Source of the DNA: CAZLYK01 sp964563495
GTDB lineage: Bacteria; Acidobacteriota; Blastocatellia; RBC074
NCBI GenBank assembly: GCA_964563495.1
Contig: CAZLYK010000045.1
Span: 1-37,382, forward strand
DNA: 37,382 nucleotides
Direction: 5' to 3'
Shown here: in pieces, positions 1 to 8,246 of the stretch
Position numbering within the stretch: position 1 is the first letter of the stretch
Layout: each line of letters opens with the position of its first letter
The notes under the pieces: model-generated
Database searches by the model: none
Told to the model about the DNA's origin: nothing
Seen by the model: only the letters and a program-made list of their open reading frames with translations
Translations under genes and position numbers: made by a program

Positions 1-75
1 TTGTTGCCTGTAAAAATCATTGAAAAATCAATCCTTGGTGCTGCCGTGTAACGACTAATTATGTCCATACTCCGG
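1..75. repeat. Direct repeat, left copy
   Basis: This segment recurs imperfectly at 451-524. The shared core is the AT-rich stretch around 19-34 (ATTGAAAAATCAATCCTT), followed by TGCTGCCG and ATGTCCA. The left copy begins at or before the window edge. Together the two copies bracket the inverted hairpin pair at 63-375. Short ORFs here are not convincing genes. Confidence 0.75.
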
Positions 76-155
76 TGGCGGCTTTGCCGCCCGATGTGCG
101 GAAGGTCTCCGACCTTCCGGGAGATAATGACCTTAATTCATGGGGCTACGCCCCT
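63..155 (+). repeat. Two-hairpin palindromic repeat, copy 1
   Basis: Two short hairpins lie in tandem. The first is at 77-91 (GGCGGC-type stem) and the second at 100-118 (GGAAGGTC stem, TCC loop, GACCTTCC). The conserved linker CGATGTGCGG joins them, and a GGGGCTACGCCCC motif follows near 141. An inverted copy occupies 281-375 and diverged copies lie at 24666-24799. The architecture resembles REP/BIME elements. No RAYT transposase is present in the window. Confidence 0.75.
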
Positions 156-280
156 CTCTTCAACTATGGCAACCGAGAAGTTCAAAATTTCCAAAGACAA
201 CCCTGTGCTCTCGCGCGTTTCTGGCAAAGGTGTGAAACTGATGATGAGCCGCTGACCGTTGATCTTAATCAGATTGAGTG

Positions 281-375
281 GCGTGGGGCATAGCCCCACA
301 AGTAAGAAGAAGTCCTTCCCGGAAGGTCAAAGACCTTCCGCACATCGGGCGGCAGAGCCGCCCCTGTAGTATGGA
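281..375 (-). repeat. Two-hairpin palindromic repeat, inverted copy 2
   Basis: This is the reverse complement of the unit at 63-155, with point differences. The GGAAGGTC hairpin is at 321-339 (loop AAA in place of TCC) and the GGCGGC hairpin at 348-362 (loop AGA). The GGGGC-AT-GCCCC motif lies near 283-296. Copies 1 and 2 form a large inverted pair around a roughly 125-bp centre. Confidence 0.75.
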
Positions 376-450
376 CTCCTGATGAAACTCCCATTTCGTC
401 TGCTGATTTGTTTTTGCACAACGAAATGTGAGGTTCCGCCGTGACGCTGC

Positions 451-524
451 TGTTGCCCATAAATATCATTGAAAAATCAATCCTTGTTGCTGCCGCGTAC
501 CGAGAAATGATGTCCAAACTTCAG
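451..524. repeat. Direct repeat, right copy
   Basis: This is the second copy of the segment at 1-75, sharing TGTTGCC, the ATTGAAAAATCAATCCTT core, TGCTGCCG and ATGTCCA with scattered substitutions. It lies on the far side of the inverted hairpin pair. The whole arrangement could be a composite element flanked by direct repeats, or two neighbouring insertions of one family. Confidence 0.7.
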
Positions 525-562
525 ACGTTTGTGCGACCGCGTCCTCGCGGTCGCACAAACGT
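525..562. repeat. Perfect palindrome, 17-bp arms
   Basis: Arms 525-541 and 546-562 are exact reverse complements around a 4-nt loop (TCCT). No T-tract follows on either strand. It lies in a gene-free stretch next to another long palindrome at 613-694. Confidence 0.8.
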
Positions 563-612
563 GAAAATCGCTGCCACAGGGTAAGCATTGATTGATGACC
601 AATGTTACCGGT

Positions 613-694
613 GCGGTTTTCAGTTTCGTGCGTCCTGTCAGACGCCCTCCCTGAGGGTCGTGCGTCTGACAGGACGCACGAAACTGAAAACCGC
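613..694. repeat. Perfect palindrome, 32-bp arms, 3' of the DTG protein gene
   Basis: Arms 613-644 and 663-694 are exact reverse complements. The 18-nt centre contains a smaller CCCTC/GAGGG hairpin (645-649/653-657). It begins 12 nt beyond the stop codon of the minus-strand gene ending at 707, so it may serve as a terminator or an mRNA 3'-end stabiliser. It lacks the T-tract of a standard intrinsic terminator. Confidence 0.8.
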
Positions 695-706
695 TGTAAC
701 AGGCGA

Positions 707-1576
707 TTACTCGTCGGGCTTTGGATTCAGGACCAGGTAGCCCCGGCGATGATTGAAATAGACTCGCTCAAACAAGCTCATCGGCAACAACCCATCTTCG
801 ATGCGTCCATCACCCGCCTGCTCCGCCGACAAGACGATTACCGGCAGATCGGCAAATTTCACCGGGCCCAGCTGCAAGCTCCGCACGCGCCGGTGCTGCA
901 CCGCGCGGCTGCCGAGATCGGTGAGCGCCAACCGTGCTTCCGCCGGATTGGGCGACCAATCCAGAGCCAGTTTATCCCGTGCGAACAAGATCAACGTCGT
1001 CACACCGGTATCCGGCACTAAACGCCGGCGCTGCTGGTTGATGGGCGCCGAAACCAGCCACTGGCCTGCGTGCTCTTCCAACGGCAACCGGACACCGCAC
1101 AACCGGTCATCCAATTCGCCGGTAGCTTGAAGTTCCAACTGTTGCGCGCGGTAATCAATCAGGTAATTGAACCGCGCCAGAAAATTCATACCCAGCACGC
1201 CCCGAATGTTTGGCGCGACCGTGCGCACTCCGCGCAATTCGCTGATGAGGGCTTCCACGCCTGTCGCAGTTTGCCCGGCGACGCTCACACTCTTTAGTTC
1301 TGAACGCACCAAAATCTGCGAACCTGCCGCCGTTACTAATTCAATCCGATCAATCGGACGCAGCCGCAATTGCCGGGCGAACTCCGGCGTAACCAGCGTC
1401 GTATTGGTTCCTGTGTCCAACAAAAAATCGTGCGGCCCCGTGCCGTTGATTATGATTTGAATGACTATCATCTGGCCGCGCCACAGCGTAAACTTAAGCG
1501 GCGCGGCGAATGCGCTACTACACCAACAGAGCAGCGCCGCGAATGCCAAAAAATTGGAAATCAGTCTCGCCCGCAT
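707..1576 (-). CDS. Exported two-lobed retropepsin-like (DTG) protein
   Basis: The 289-aa product has an N-terminal signal peptide (hydrophobic core about residues 8-24, ending near SAFA). It appears to have two tandem retropepsin-like lobes. The first has the catalytic-type motif LLDTGTNTT at 52-60 and the hydrophobic-Gly motif GVLGMNFL at 126-133. The second has VPDTGVTT at 177-184 and a matching DGLLPMSLF at 251-259. Each lobe so contributes one DTG, as in pepsin-like two-domain enzymes rather than single-lobe dimeric retropepsins. The family match is aspartyl protease_2/gag-asp-type. Protease activity is inferred only. The ATG at 1576 is preceded by a strong AGGAGAGGGG ribosome site. It is divergent from the regulator at 1692, so the 115-bp gap probably holds both promoters. 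Confidence 0.8.
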   Translation of the reverse strand: MRARLISNFLAFAALLCWCSSAFAAPLKFTLWRGQMIVIQIIINGTGPHDFLLDTGTNTTLVTPEFARQLRLRPIDRIELVTAAGSQILVRSELKSVSVAGQTATGVEALISELRGVRTVAPNIRGVLGMNFLARFNYLIDYRAQQLELQATGELDDRLCGVRLPLEEHAGQWLVSAPINQQRRRLVPDTGVTTLILFARDKLALDWSPNPAEARLALTDLGSRAVQHRRVRSLQLGPVKFADLPVIVLSAEQAGDGRIEDGLLPMSLFERVYFNHRRGYLVLNPKPDE

Positions 1577-1691
1577 AGAATCCCCTCTCCTTTGAAGCTG
1601 TCATCTTTGCTACGAGGAGTCTGGGGTTCGGCGGTTTGCTCAGTCGTGAGGGCTTCGTGATGTTTCGGCGGGTTTTGCTGATGGTTTGGTC

Positions 1692-3941
1692 ATGAACGAG
1701 AAAATGCCTTGCTATCAATTCGATAACGTCCGGGTTGACCCGCAGAGCTTCAAAGCCTGGCGTGCGGGACAACCGTTGCCGCTCGAACCAAAGGCGTTTG
1801 CGGTGCTGATCATTTTGCTGGCGCACCGTGACCGGCTGGTGGAGAAGGATGAGCTGCTCAACCAGGTCTGGCCGGACGTATTTGTCACGCCCAACGTGCT
1901 AACCCGCGTCATCGCCCAGTTGCGCAAAACGCTCGGCGACGATGCGAAAGAGGCCCGTTATATCGAGACTGTGCCGACCCGCGGGTATCGGTTTATCGCC
2001 GCGGTGCAAATGGTGGAAACGGAGCAAATAAATTTGAATGGGGCGAGTGCTCCTTCAACTCTGATCCATGAGCGAGACGCCGAGGATGCCAAGACAAAGC
2101 GGAGCAAAGTGTTCAACGCCTCCCACTTGCCAAAACTCAACCTCGCGCTCTTGTTTCTGCTGGCAGTCTTTGTCGGCTGGTTCTGGTGGAAGCGGCCCGC
2201 TGTCGCGCCGCCGGCAGGCGTCCAACACACGCGACAAATCACGACGAACTCCGGCCTGGATCTCTTCCCGGCGTTCTCGCCCGACGGCGATGCGCTGGTC
2301 TACACCTCGCTGCGTCACGGCCGCTTCGAACTCTTCCTACGCCAGCTCTCGCCCGGCGGCCGTGAGCTTCAGCTTACATCGGACGGCAGAGAAAACCTGC
2401 AACCCGCCTGGTCGCCCGATGGTAAACAGATCGTCTATCACGCGCGCCAACTCGGCGGACTCTGGGTGATCCCGGCGCTTGGCGGACTGGCGCGGCAATT
2501 GACCATCTTCGGCTCGCATCCCGCGTGGTCACCCGACGGCTTGTCAATCGTTTTTCAATCGGATTCGCCGGTCGATCTGAGCCAGGCAGCCTTTGGTGCG
2601 TTGCCGCCCGCGACGCTGTGGGTTGTCCCTGCCAATGGCGGGACGCCGCGTCCATTGACGCAACCGGGTCAGCCGGGAGGCGGCCACGGCGCGCCCGCCT
2701 GGTCGCCCGATGGCAAACGCATTGTTTTTATTAGTTACGATATTGGCGTGTCCAGCATCTGGTCGGTTGCGCCCGACGGCGGTGAATTAAAACTTTGGCG
2801 CGAGGGCATCGCCCTCTTTTTCGATCCGGTCTTCGCGCCCGATGGACGGCATCTTTATTTTAGTAGCGCCTCGGGCAACTTTCGCTTGTGGCAAATCCCG
2901 CTGACCGCCGACGGCCAGCCCACAGAACCTGCGGTTGAACTCGCCAACACCGGCAACGCGCTGCTACGTCATCTGGCCATCGCGCCCGACGGCAAGCGAC
3001 TCGCTTACACTTCGCTTACAGCCAACAGCGATATCGGTTCGTCGACGCTCTCGGCCGCCACGCAGAAATCCACTGGTCCGCCCGTCCTGCTAACGCAGGA
3101 CACCAACTACCGCAAAACCGCCCAGGCCTTTTCGCCCGATGGCGCTACGATTGCATACAGCGTCTGGCGTTTGGGCGCGGATGGCGAAATCTGGCTGATG
3201 GATGCAAACGGGGAGAACTCCCGCCAATTGACCGCGGAGCCGGCGACAGTGCTTGGCTGGCTGCCGGACGGCAGCCAGGTCGCTATCAATCAGAAAGCTC
3301 CTGGCGGGCAGAAAGCTCCTGGCGGGCAGAAAGCTCCTGGCGGGCAGAAAACTCCTGGCGGGGCGCGTCCTTCCGACATTCGCTTGTTGAAGGTAGACAC
3401 GCGGAGCGGCCAGCAAATGCCGCTGTCCATCCACGACTTCCCAAGCAAATTTGGCCGCTTATCGCCGAACGGCAAAGAGATTGCGTTTCATCGCCGGACG
3501 GGGGGTACGCTCAATGTCTGGAAAGCGGCGCTCGAGACCGGTTTGGTCAAGCAATTGACCTTTGATCCCGAAATGATGGGCTTCCCCACATGGTCGCCCG
3601 ATGGCAGTTTGCTCGCGGTTGAAATGAAGCGCGGCGACGACCGGCAGATCGCGGTGCTTCCCAGCGAAGGCGGCACGCCTCAACAATTGACCTTCGCACG
3701 CGGTCAAAGTTGGCCTGGCGGTTGGTCGCCCGATGGCGACAAGATCGCCTTTGCCGGTCAGCGCAACGGTGTCTGGAACATCTGGTGGATTTCACGCAGC
3801 ACGAAACGGTATCAGCAAGTCACCAATTACACCGCATCGAACATCTACGTACGCTACCCGGCCTGGTCACCGCGCGGCAATCAGATTGTGTTTGAATACG
3901 CGGAAACATTGGGTAATGTCTGGCTGATGGAATTGAAGTAG
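1692..3941 (+). CDS. Winged-helix, transmembrane, TolB-like beta-propeller regulator
   Basis: The 749-aa protein has a Trans_reg_C (OmpR/CadC-type) winged-helix domain at about 5-105. Visible landmarks are the region around LPLEPKAFAVL, the recognition-helix region near NVLTRVIAQLRKTLGD, and the terminal YIETVPTRGYRF hairpin. One membrane span follows (about 149-167, LALLFLLAVFVGWFWW). A large periplasmic beta-propeller then carries about eleven PD40/WD40-like blades with xWSPDGxxIxF signatures. This CadC-like layout, with DNA binding inside and a sensor outside, is frequent in acidobacteria. The ligand and target genes are unknown. I chose ATG 1692 over an in-frame TTG at 1686. No strong ribosome site is visible for either. 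Confidence 0.85.
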   Translation: MNEKMPCYQFDNVRVDPQSFKAWRAGQPLPLEPKAFAVLIILLAHRDRLVEKDELLNQVWPDVFVTPNVLTRVIAQLRKTLGDDAKEARYIETVPTRGYRFIAAVQMVETEQINLNGASAPSTLIHERDAEDAKTKRSKVFNASHLPKLNLALLFLLAVFVGWFWWKRPAVAPPAGVQHTRQITTNSGLDLFPAFSPDGDALVYTSLRHGRFELFLRQLSPGGRELQLTSDGRENLQPAWSPDGKQIVYHARQLGGLWVIPALGGLARQLTIFGSHPAWSPDGLSIVFQSDSPVDLSQAAFGALPPATLWVVPANGGTPRPLTQPGQPGGGHGAPAWSPDGKRIVFISYDIGVSSIWSVAPDGGELKLWREGIALFFDPVFAPDGRHLYFSSASGNFRLWQIPLTADGQPTEPAVELANTGNALLRHLAIAPDGKRLAYTSLTANSDIGSSTLSAATQKSTGPPVLLTQDTNYRKTAQAFSPDGATIAYSVWRLGADGEIWLMDANGENSRQLTAEPATVLGWLPDGSQVAINQKAPGGQKAPGGQKAPGGQKTPGGARPSDIRLLKVDTRSGQQMPLSIHDFPSKFGRLSPNGKEIAFHRRTGGTLNVWKAALETGLVKQLTFDPEMMGFPTWSPDGSLLAVEMKRGDDRQIAVLPSEGGTPQQLTFARGQSWPGGWSPDGDKIAFAGQRNGVWNIWWISRSTKRYQQVTNYTASNIYVRYPAWSPRGNQIVFEYAETLGNVWLMELK
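3291..3362 (+). repeat. Four tandem 18-bp units inside the propeller gene
   Basis: The unit CAGAAAGCTCCTGGCGGG repeats at 3291, 3309, 3327 and 3345. The last copy has one G-to-A change. Each unit encodes Gln-Lys-Ala-Pro-Gly-Gly (Thr for Ala in the last), an in-frame insertion at about residues 534-557 in a loop between propeller blades. Near-perfect identity suggests recent replication slippage. Confidence 0.9.
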
Positions 3942-4047
3942 TACTTGCACCCGGCAGTCGAAAACCCTACACTCACAATTCTGCCCGGTCCCCCAACCCC
4001 AACGGGTAATACTCAAATGTATTTTCTCGGAAAAGGAGATCTATAAA

Positions 4048-4884
4048 ATGCGTTCTCGATCATTTCTCCGCACAATTCAGGGATTTTTGTTGGTTGGGTT
4101 GATTTTTGCAGCGACGGTGGAAACCCAGGCTCAATTCGATAAGTTCAAGAAAAAGCTTCCGGGCATGGGTGGAAAGAGTGAGGTTGACAATATCCTCGCG
4201 CAGATGGACACCGCCCGTGCTAAATCGGCCTACGCCCGCGTCACTCTCAGTCTGGCCGATGACATCATTCGCCGCCAGGCGTTGCGCAACACGGCCAGGA
4301 AGAGCGCTCAGGGGCAGATCGAAAAGGACCAGAAAGAGATTGAAGCGCTCGATCGCTCAATCATGGAAAAGAGGAAGCTGCTGGCCGAACTCGGACGCCA
4401 GTCGAGCAGCGGAAAGTATGACGAAAAGACGTCAGAGGAGGCCGAAAAACAGCTCAAATCCGAAGAGCAGCAGCGAGCCGATAAACGTGCAATGGTCGAT
4501 CAGGAGCTAAAAGAGAAGGAAGGCAAAGATAAAGAGCTGAGTAAACAGGACCGCGAAAATTACGGCAAGCTGGCGCGGCTGCTCCACGGCGCGGCTAAAC
4601 AGGAGCAGGATGCGATCGAGAGCGCGCGTGACGTTAAACCCCGAGCCGAGTCCGCGGCATCGAGCACCAAAAACAACCCGCTCAACCTCGTTTCGACTCA
4701 ACCCAAGAAACTCAACGATGGTTTGAAGGGGGTCAATGAGATCCTGGCCGAAGGGCCGCAGAACATGGCGACATTGACCAGCGTCGCCGGGCGTTTAGCC
4801 AAAATCGGCGGCGTCGACCTGACCGATCCCAAGTTCCAGTCGAAGGTCGTCACCGAGGAAGATGAGATCCCGACGGACTGGTAA
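4048..4884 (+). CDS. Exported coiled-coil protein of unknown function
   Basis: The 278-aa product starts with a signal peptide (hydrophobic residues about 12-25, cleavage likely after TQAQ or nearby). Residues about 80-195 are very rich in Lys, Glu, Gln and Arg with heptad-like spacing, indicating a long alpha-helical coiled coil. The C-terminal part (about 205-278) is less charged and ends in an acidic EEDEIPTDW. I do not recognise a family. The ATG is preceded by AAAAGGAG at ideal spacing. It is the first of four same-strand genes (4048-8125) ending in a Ser/Thr kinase, so it may be an envelope component of that signalling unit. Confidence 0.75.
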   Translation: MRSRSFLRTIQGFLLVGLIFAATVETQAQFDKFKKKLPGMGGKSEVDNILAQMDTARAKSAYARVTLSLADDIIRRQALRNTARKSAQGQIEKDQKEIEALDRSIMEKRKLLAELGRQSSSGKYDEKTSEEAEKQLKSEEQQRADKRAMVDQELKEKEGKDKELSKQDRENYGKLARLLHGAAKQEQDAIESARDVKPRAESAASSTKNNPLNLVSTQPKKLNDGLKGVNEILAEGPQNMATLTSVAGRLAKIGGVDLTDPKFQSKVVTEEDEIPTDW

Positions 4885-4938
4885 ACGGAATCTGGGCGGC
4901 GGCGAGCGCCATCGATTCTCTTCTTTCGAGTAATAATA

Positions 4939-5820
<882 letters not shown>

Positions 5821-5870
5821 GTTGAGAGCCTGAGTCCTGTCTGTGGGATTCTTTTCTCCTTGAGATATTC

Positions 5871-6602
5871 ATGACAATAAGTAAGGTCAGTTTCACGCTA
5901 GTTGTCCTATTGTGCCTGGCAATCGCAGCCGGTGCCCAAACGCAGCGAAAAGTCGTCCGGATCTTTCTCGATATCCGTGAGACTAATTTTGATAAGCCGT
6001 CGACCGTCGCCATCAATACCCTGACTGAACGTCTCAACGCTGAGGGGTTTCGTGTGACGACCAATCGCAAGGAAGCCGCACTGAGTATCGAGGGGACGAT
6101 TGGTTCGCGCTCGACGCCCGTGACTGATGAGGTGAAGAAAGAGGGCGGAGTCAATGCCGAAGCATCGGCTTCGCTACGGTTGATGGTTGCGGGCGAGGTG
6201 ATTGCGACCAGTGTCGAGCGAACGGAGCCCGGCGACTGGAGCGTTCAGCAGGAGCGGGTTGGGGAAGACCGGTTGATCGAGGTCGCAGGATTGATCGCCG
6301 ATGACCTGGCTGGGGGAGAGATCGTCAAAGAAGTTCTCAACAGCGCTCTGTCGACACCCGGAGCAACGGATCAGTCCAGTCTCAGGACAAAGCGGAAGGC
6401 GAGCCCACCGAAACGCGGCGTCAGCTTTCTGGGGGTAGTCAAGATGGTCCAGAACTTTGTGCCTGAGGACCGGGTTGTCGATGCGCTGCGTAAATACGGG
6501 ATCAAGTTCAAGCCGCGCGAATCCGCCCTTACCCAGTTGCGCGGCCTCGGCGCCTCCGAAAACCTGATCAATGCGATCAAGAGCTCGAGTGTTAATTCCT
6601 GA
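5871..6602 (+). CDS. Exported protein with C-terminal helical repeat domain
   Basis: The 243-aa product has a signal peptide (VVLLCLAIAAGAQ, about 10-22). A mixed alpha/beta domain at about 25-160 is followed by a basic linker and a helical domain at about 180-240. That domain reads like the small module seen in many acidobacterial signalling proteins, with an NFVPEDRVVDAL helix, a YGIKFKP turn and a QLRGLGASENLINAI helix. Its molecular role is unknown. Its stop codon is 2 bp from the ATG of the downstream kinase, which indicates co-translation and functional linkage. Confidence 0.7.
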   Translation: MTISKVSFTLVVLLCLAIAAGAQTQRKVVRIFLDIRETNFDKPSTVAINTLTERLNAEGFRVTTNRKEAALSIEGTIGSRSTPVTDEVKKEGGVNAEASASLRLMVAGEVIATSVERTEPGDWSVQQERVGEDRLIEVAGLIADDLAGGEIVKEVLNSALSTPGATDQSSLRTKRKASPPKRGVSFLGVVKMVQNFVPEDRVVDALRKYGIKFKPRESALTQLRGLGASENLINAIKSSSVNS

Positions 6603-6604
6603 AT

Positions 6605-8125
6605 ATGATCGGCAAAACAATCGGCAACTACCAGATCAGCGATGAACTCGCGCAAGGGGGCATGGGCGCGGTCTATCGCGGCCGTCACCTCAGCCTGCCG
6701 CGTGAGGTCGTTGTCAAATCAATCCTGCTCTCTTCATTCCCACCGCAGCATCAGGAGCCACTCAGGGCCCGGTTCGTGCGGGAGGCTTACGTTCAATCAC
6801 AACTCGATCACCCCAACATCGTCCGCGTTTATGAATTCTTCACTCCCGCTGAAAACTATTACCTGGTCATGGAGTTTATTGACGGGATGAGCTTGCGCGA
6901 TCTGATCAGAAGGCAGGGGGCATTGGGACCGGCGCACGCAGTCGGGCTGCTGAAACAGGCGCTCTCGGGCCTCGATTACGCGCACAACTTCAGCTACGTC
7001 GATGAATCGGGAAAGCGATACAAGGGCATAGTTCATCGCGATATCAAGCCAGCCAACCTTTTACTCGACGGCATGGCTCGTTTGAAGATTACCGATTTCG
7101 GCATTGTTAAACTGGCGGGCGAGCGTGGAATGACACGGACGGGTTTCAACCCGGGCACGGTGGAATACATGTCGCCCGAGCAGATCCGCGGCCAGGAAGT
7201 GGATCCACGATCCGATCTATACAGCCTGGGTGTGACATTTTATGAGGCCTTGACCGGGCGGTTGCCTTTTCCACATTCCGAGACCGGGTCTGAGTACGAA
7301 GTTTTGAGGGGGCATATTGAATTGCCGCCGCCGCCGATCGCCACGGTTAAGCCGGATGTCCCGCCGCGGCTGGCCGCGCTGATCATGCGTTCGCTTGAGA
7401 AAAAGCCTGAGGACCGTTATCAATCAGCCGCGGAGTTTCTGAATGCTCTGATCGGGTACGAGCGGGGAGGGGAACCGGTCAAACAGGTTACCCACTCGCT
7501 GACCGAATTGATCACGGAAACCGGGCCGATCCCGCCTGCGCCCCATACCAACCCGCCGGCGCCGGCTCTTGAAACCAACGTCATGCCTGGGTCGGAACCT
7601 GCTCCTATCCCGGCAGTCCCTCTTCCTGAAAAGAGATCTTCAAGCCGGGTCGGTCTGTTTGCGGCTCTGAGCCTGGTGACTTTGCTGTTTGCCGGAATAG
7701 CCGGATACTTCCTGGTCAACCAGGGCGGCAAGCCACAGGCCGCGTCGAACCAGGTTCAGGTTGACACGGCGGCTAATCCGGCTGCAAGCCCAACTATCGC
7801 CCCCGTCGTTTCGCAAGTTGAGAGCGAGCAACTCCGGCAGGCGCGCGACTACGAGGAACAGGAACGTTACGTCGAAGCGATCAGGCATTACGATGAATTT
7901 CTCAAGAGCAATCCTCAGACGCCTGACGCGGCAAAGTTCACGGAACACGCGGCCATCCTGAAAAAAGTGCAGGGGTTGTTGACCGTCGCCGAGCTCGAGT
8001 TGGACCAGCATGATTTCGCCGAGGCCAAACGTGATTTTACCGAAGCCCTCCAACTGCGACCGGAATCGAAGCGCGCGCAAAAAGGATTGGAAGAAGCCGA
8101 GAAGCGCCTCGCCAGACGCCCTTAA
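6605..8125 (+). CDS. Transmembrane Ser/Thr protein kinase with TPR-like tail
   Basis: The 506-aa Hanks-type kinase has a glycine-rich loop (AQGGMGAVY, 16-24), catalytic Lys38, HRDIKPAN with catalytic Asp146, DFG at 164-166 and GTVEYMSPEQ at about 184-193. All the residues needed for activity appear intact. A Pro-rich juxtamembrane linker (about 306-342) precedes one membrane span (about 349-371). The extracytoplasmic tail contains TPR-like helices (about 405-500). It is the last gene of the 4048-8125 unit. The topology suggests that the three upstream exported proteins, or complexes binding the TPR tail, are sensed outside and transduced by the cytoplasmic kinase. Confidence 0.9.
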   Translation: MIGKTIGNYQISDELAQGGMGAVYRGRHLSLPREVVVKSILLSSFPPQHQEPLRARFVREAYVQSQLDHPNIVRVYEFFTPAENYYLVMEFIDGMSLRDLIRRQGALGPAHAVGLLKQALSGLDYAHNFSYVDESGKRYKGIVHRDIKPANLLLDGMARLKITDFGIVKLAGERGMTRTGFNPGTVEYMSPEQIRGQEVDPRSDLYSLGVTFYEALTGRLPFPHSETGSEYEVLRGHIELPPPPIATVKPDVPPRLAALIMRSLEKKPEDRYQSAAEFLNALIGYERGGEPVKQVTHSLTELITETGPIPPAPHTNPPAPALETNVMPGSEPAPIPAVPLPEKRSSSRVGLFAALSLVTLLFAGIAGYFLVNQGGKPQAASNQVQVDTAANPAASPTIAPVVSQVESEQLRQARDYEEQERYVEAIRHYDEFLKSNPQTPDAAKFTEHAAILKKVQGLLTVAELELDQHDFAEAKRDFTEALQLRPESKRAQKGLEEAEKRLARRP

Positions 8126-8158
8126 CCGGCACAAATCGACAATTTCTGCGATGATTAT

Positions 8159-8188
8159 TTGGAAGATCCTGTAGTTGCCATCTATAAT
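8159..8188 (+). promoter_or_regulatory. Sigma-70-like promoter
   Basis: TTGGAA at 8159-8164 and a perfect TATAAT at 8183-8188 are separated by 18 bp. They lie about 60 bp upstream of the ATG at 8247, in the gap after the kinase gene. The spacing and match are good, but no transcription data are available. Confidence 0.5.
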
Positions 8189-8246
8189 GCGCCTGCAATG
8201 TGGACTGACCAATTCACCATGAGAGTATCCAAAAAGGAGCCCGCTG

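Noticed and set aside
61..517. Short open frames in the repeat region
   Set aside because: They consist of palindromic repeat sequence translated on both strands and have no ribosome sites.
602..1021. A plus-strand open frame crossing the large palindrome
   Set aside because: It reads through a 32-bp inverted repeat and the antisense of the DTG gene, with low-complexity composition.
3291..3362. Possible CRISPR-like or mobile tandem repeat
   Set aside because: Units are contiguous with no spacers, and in frame within a coding region.
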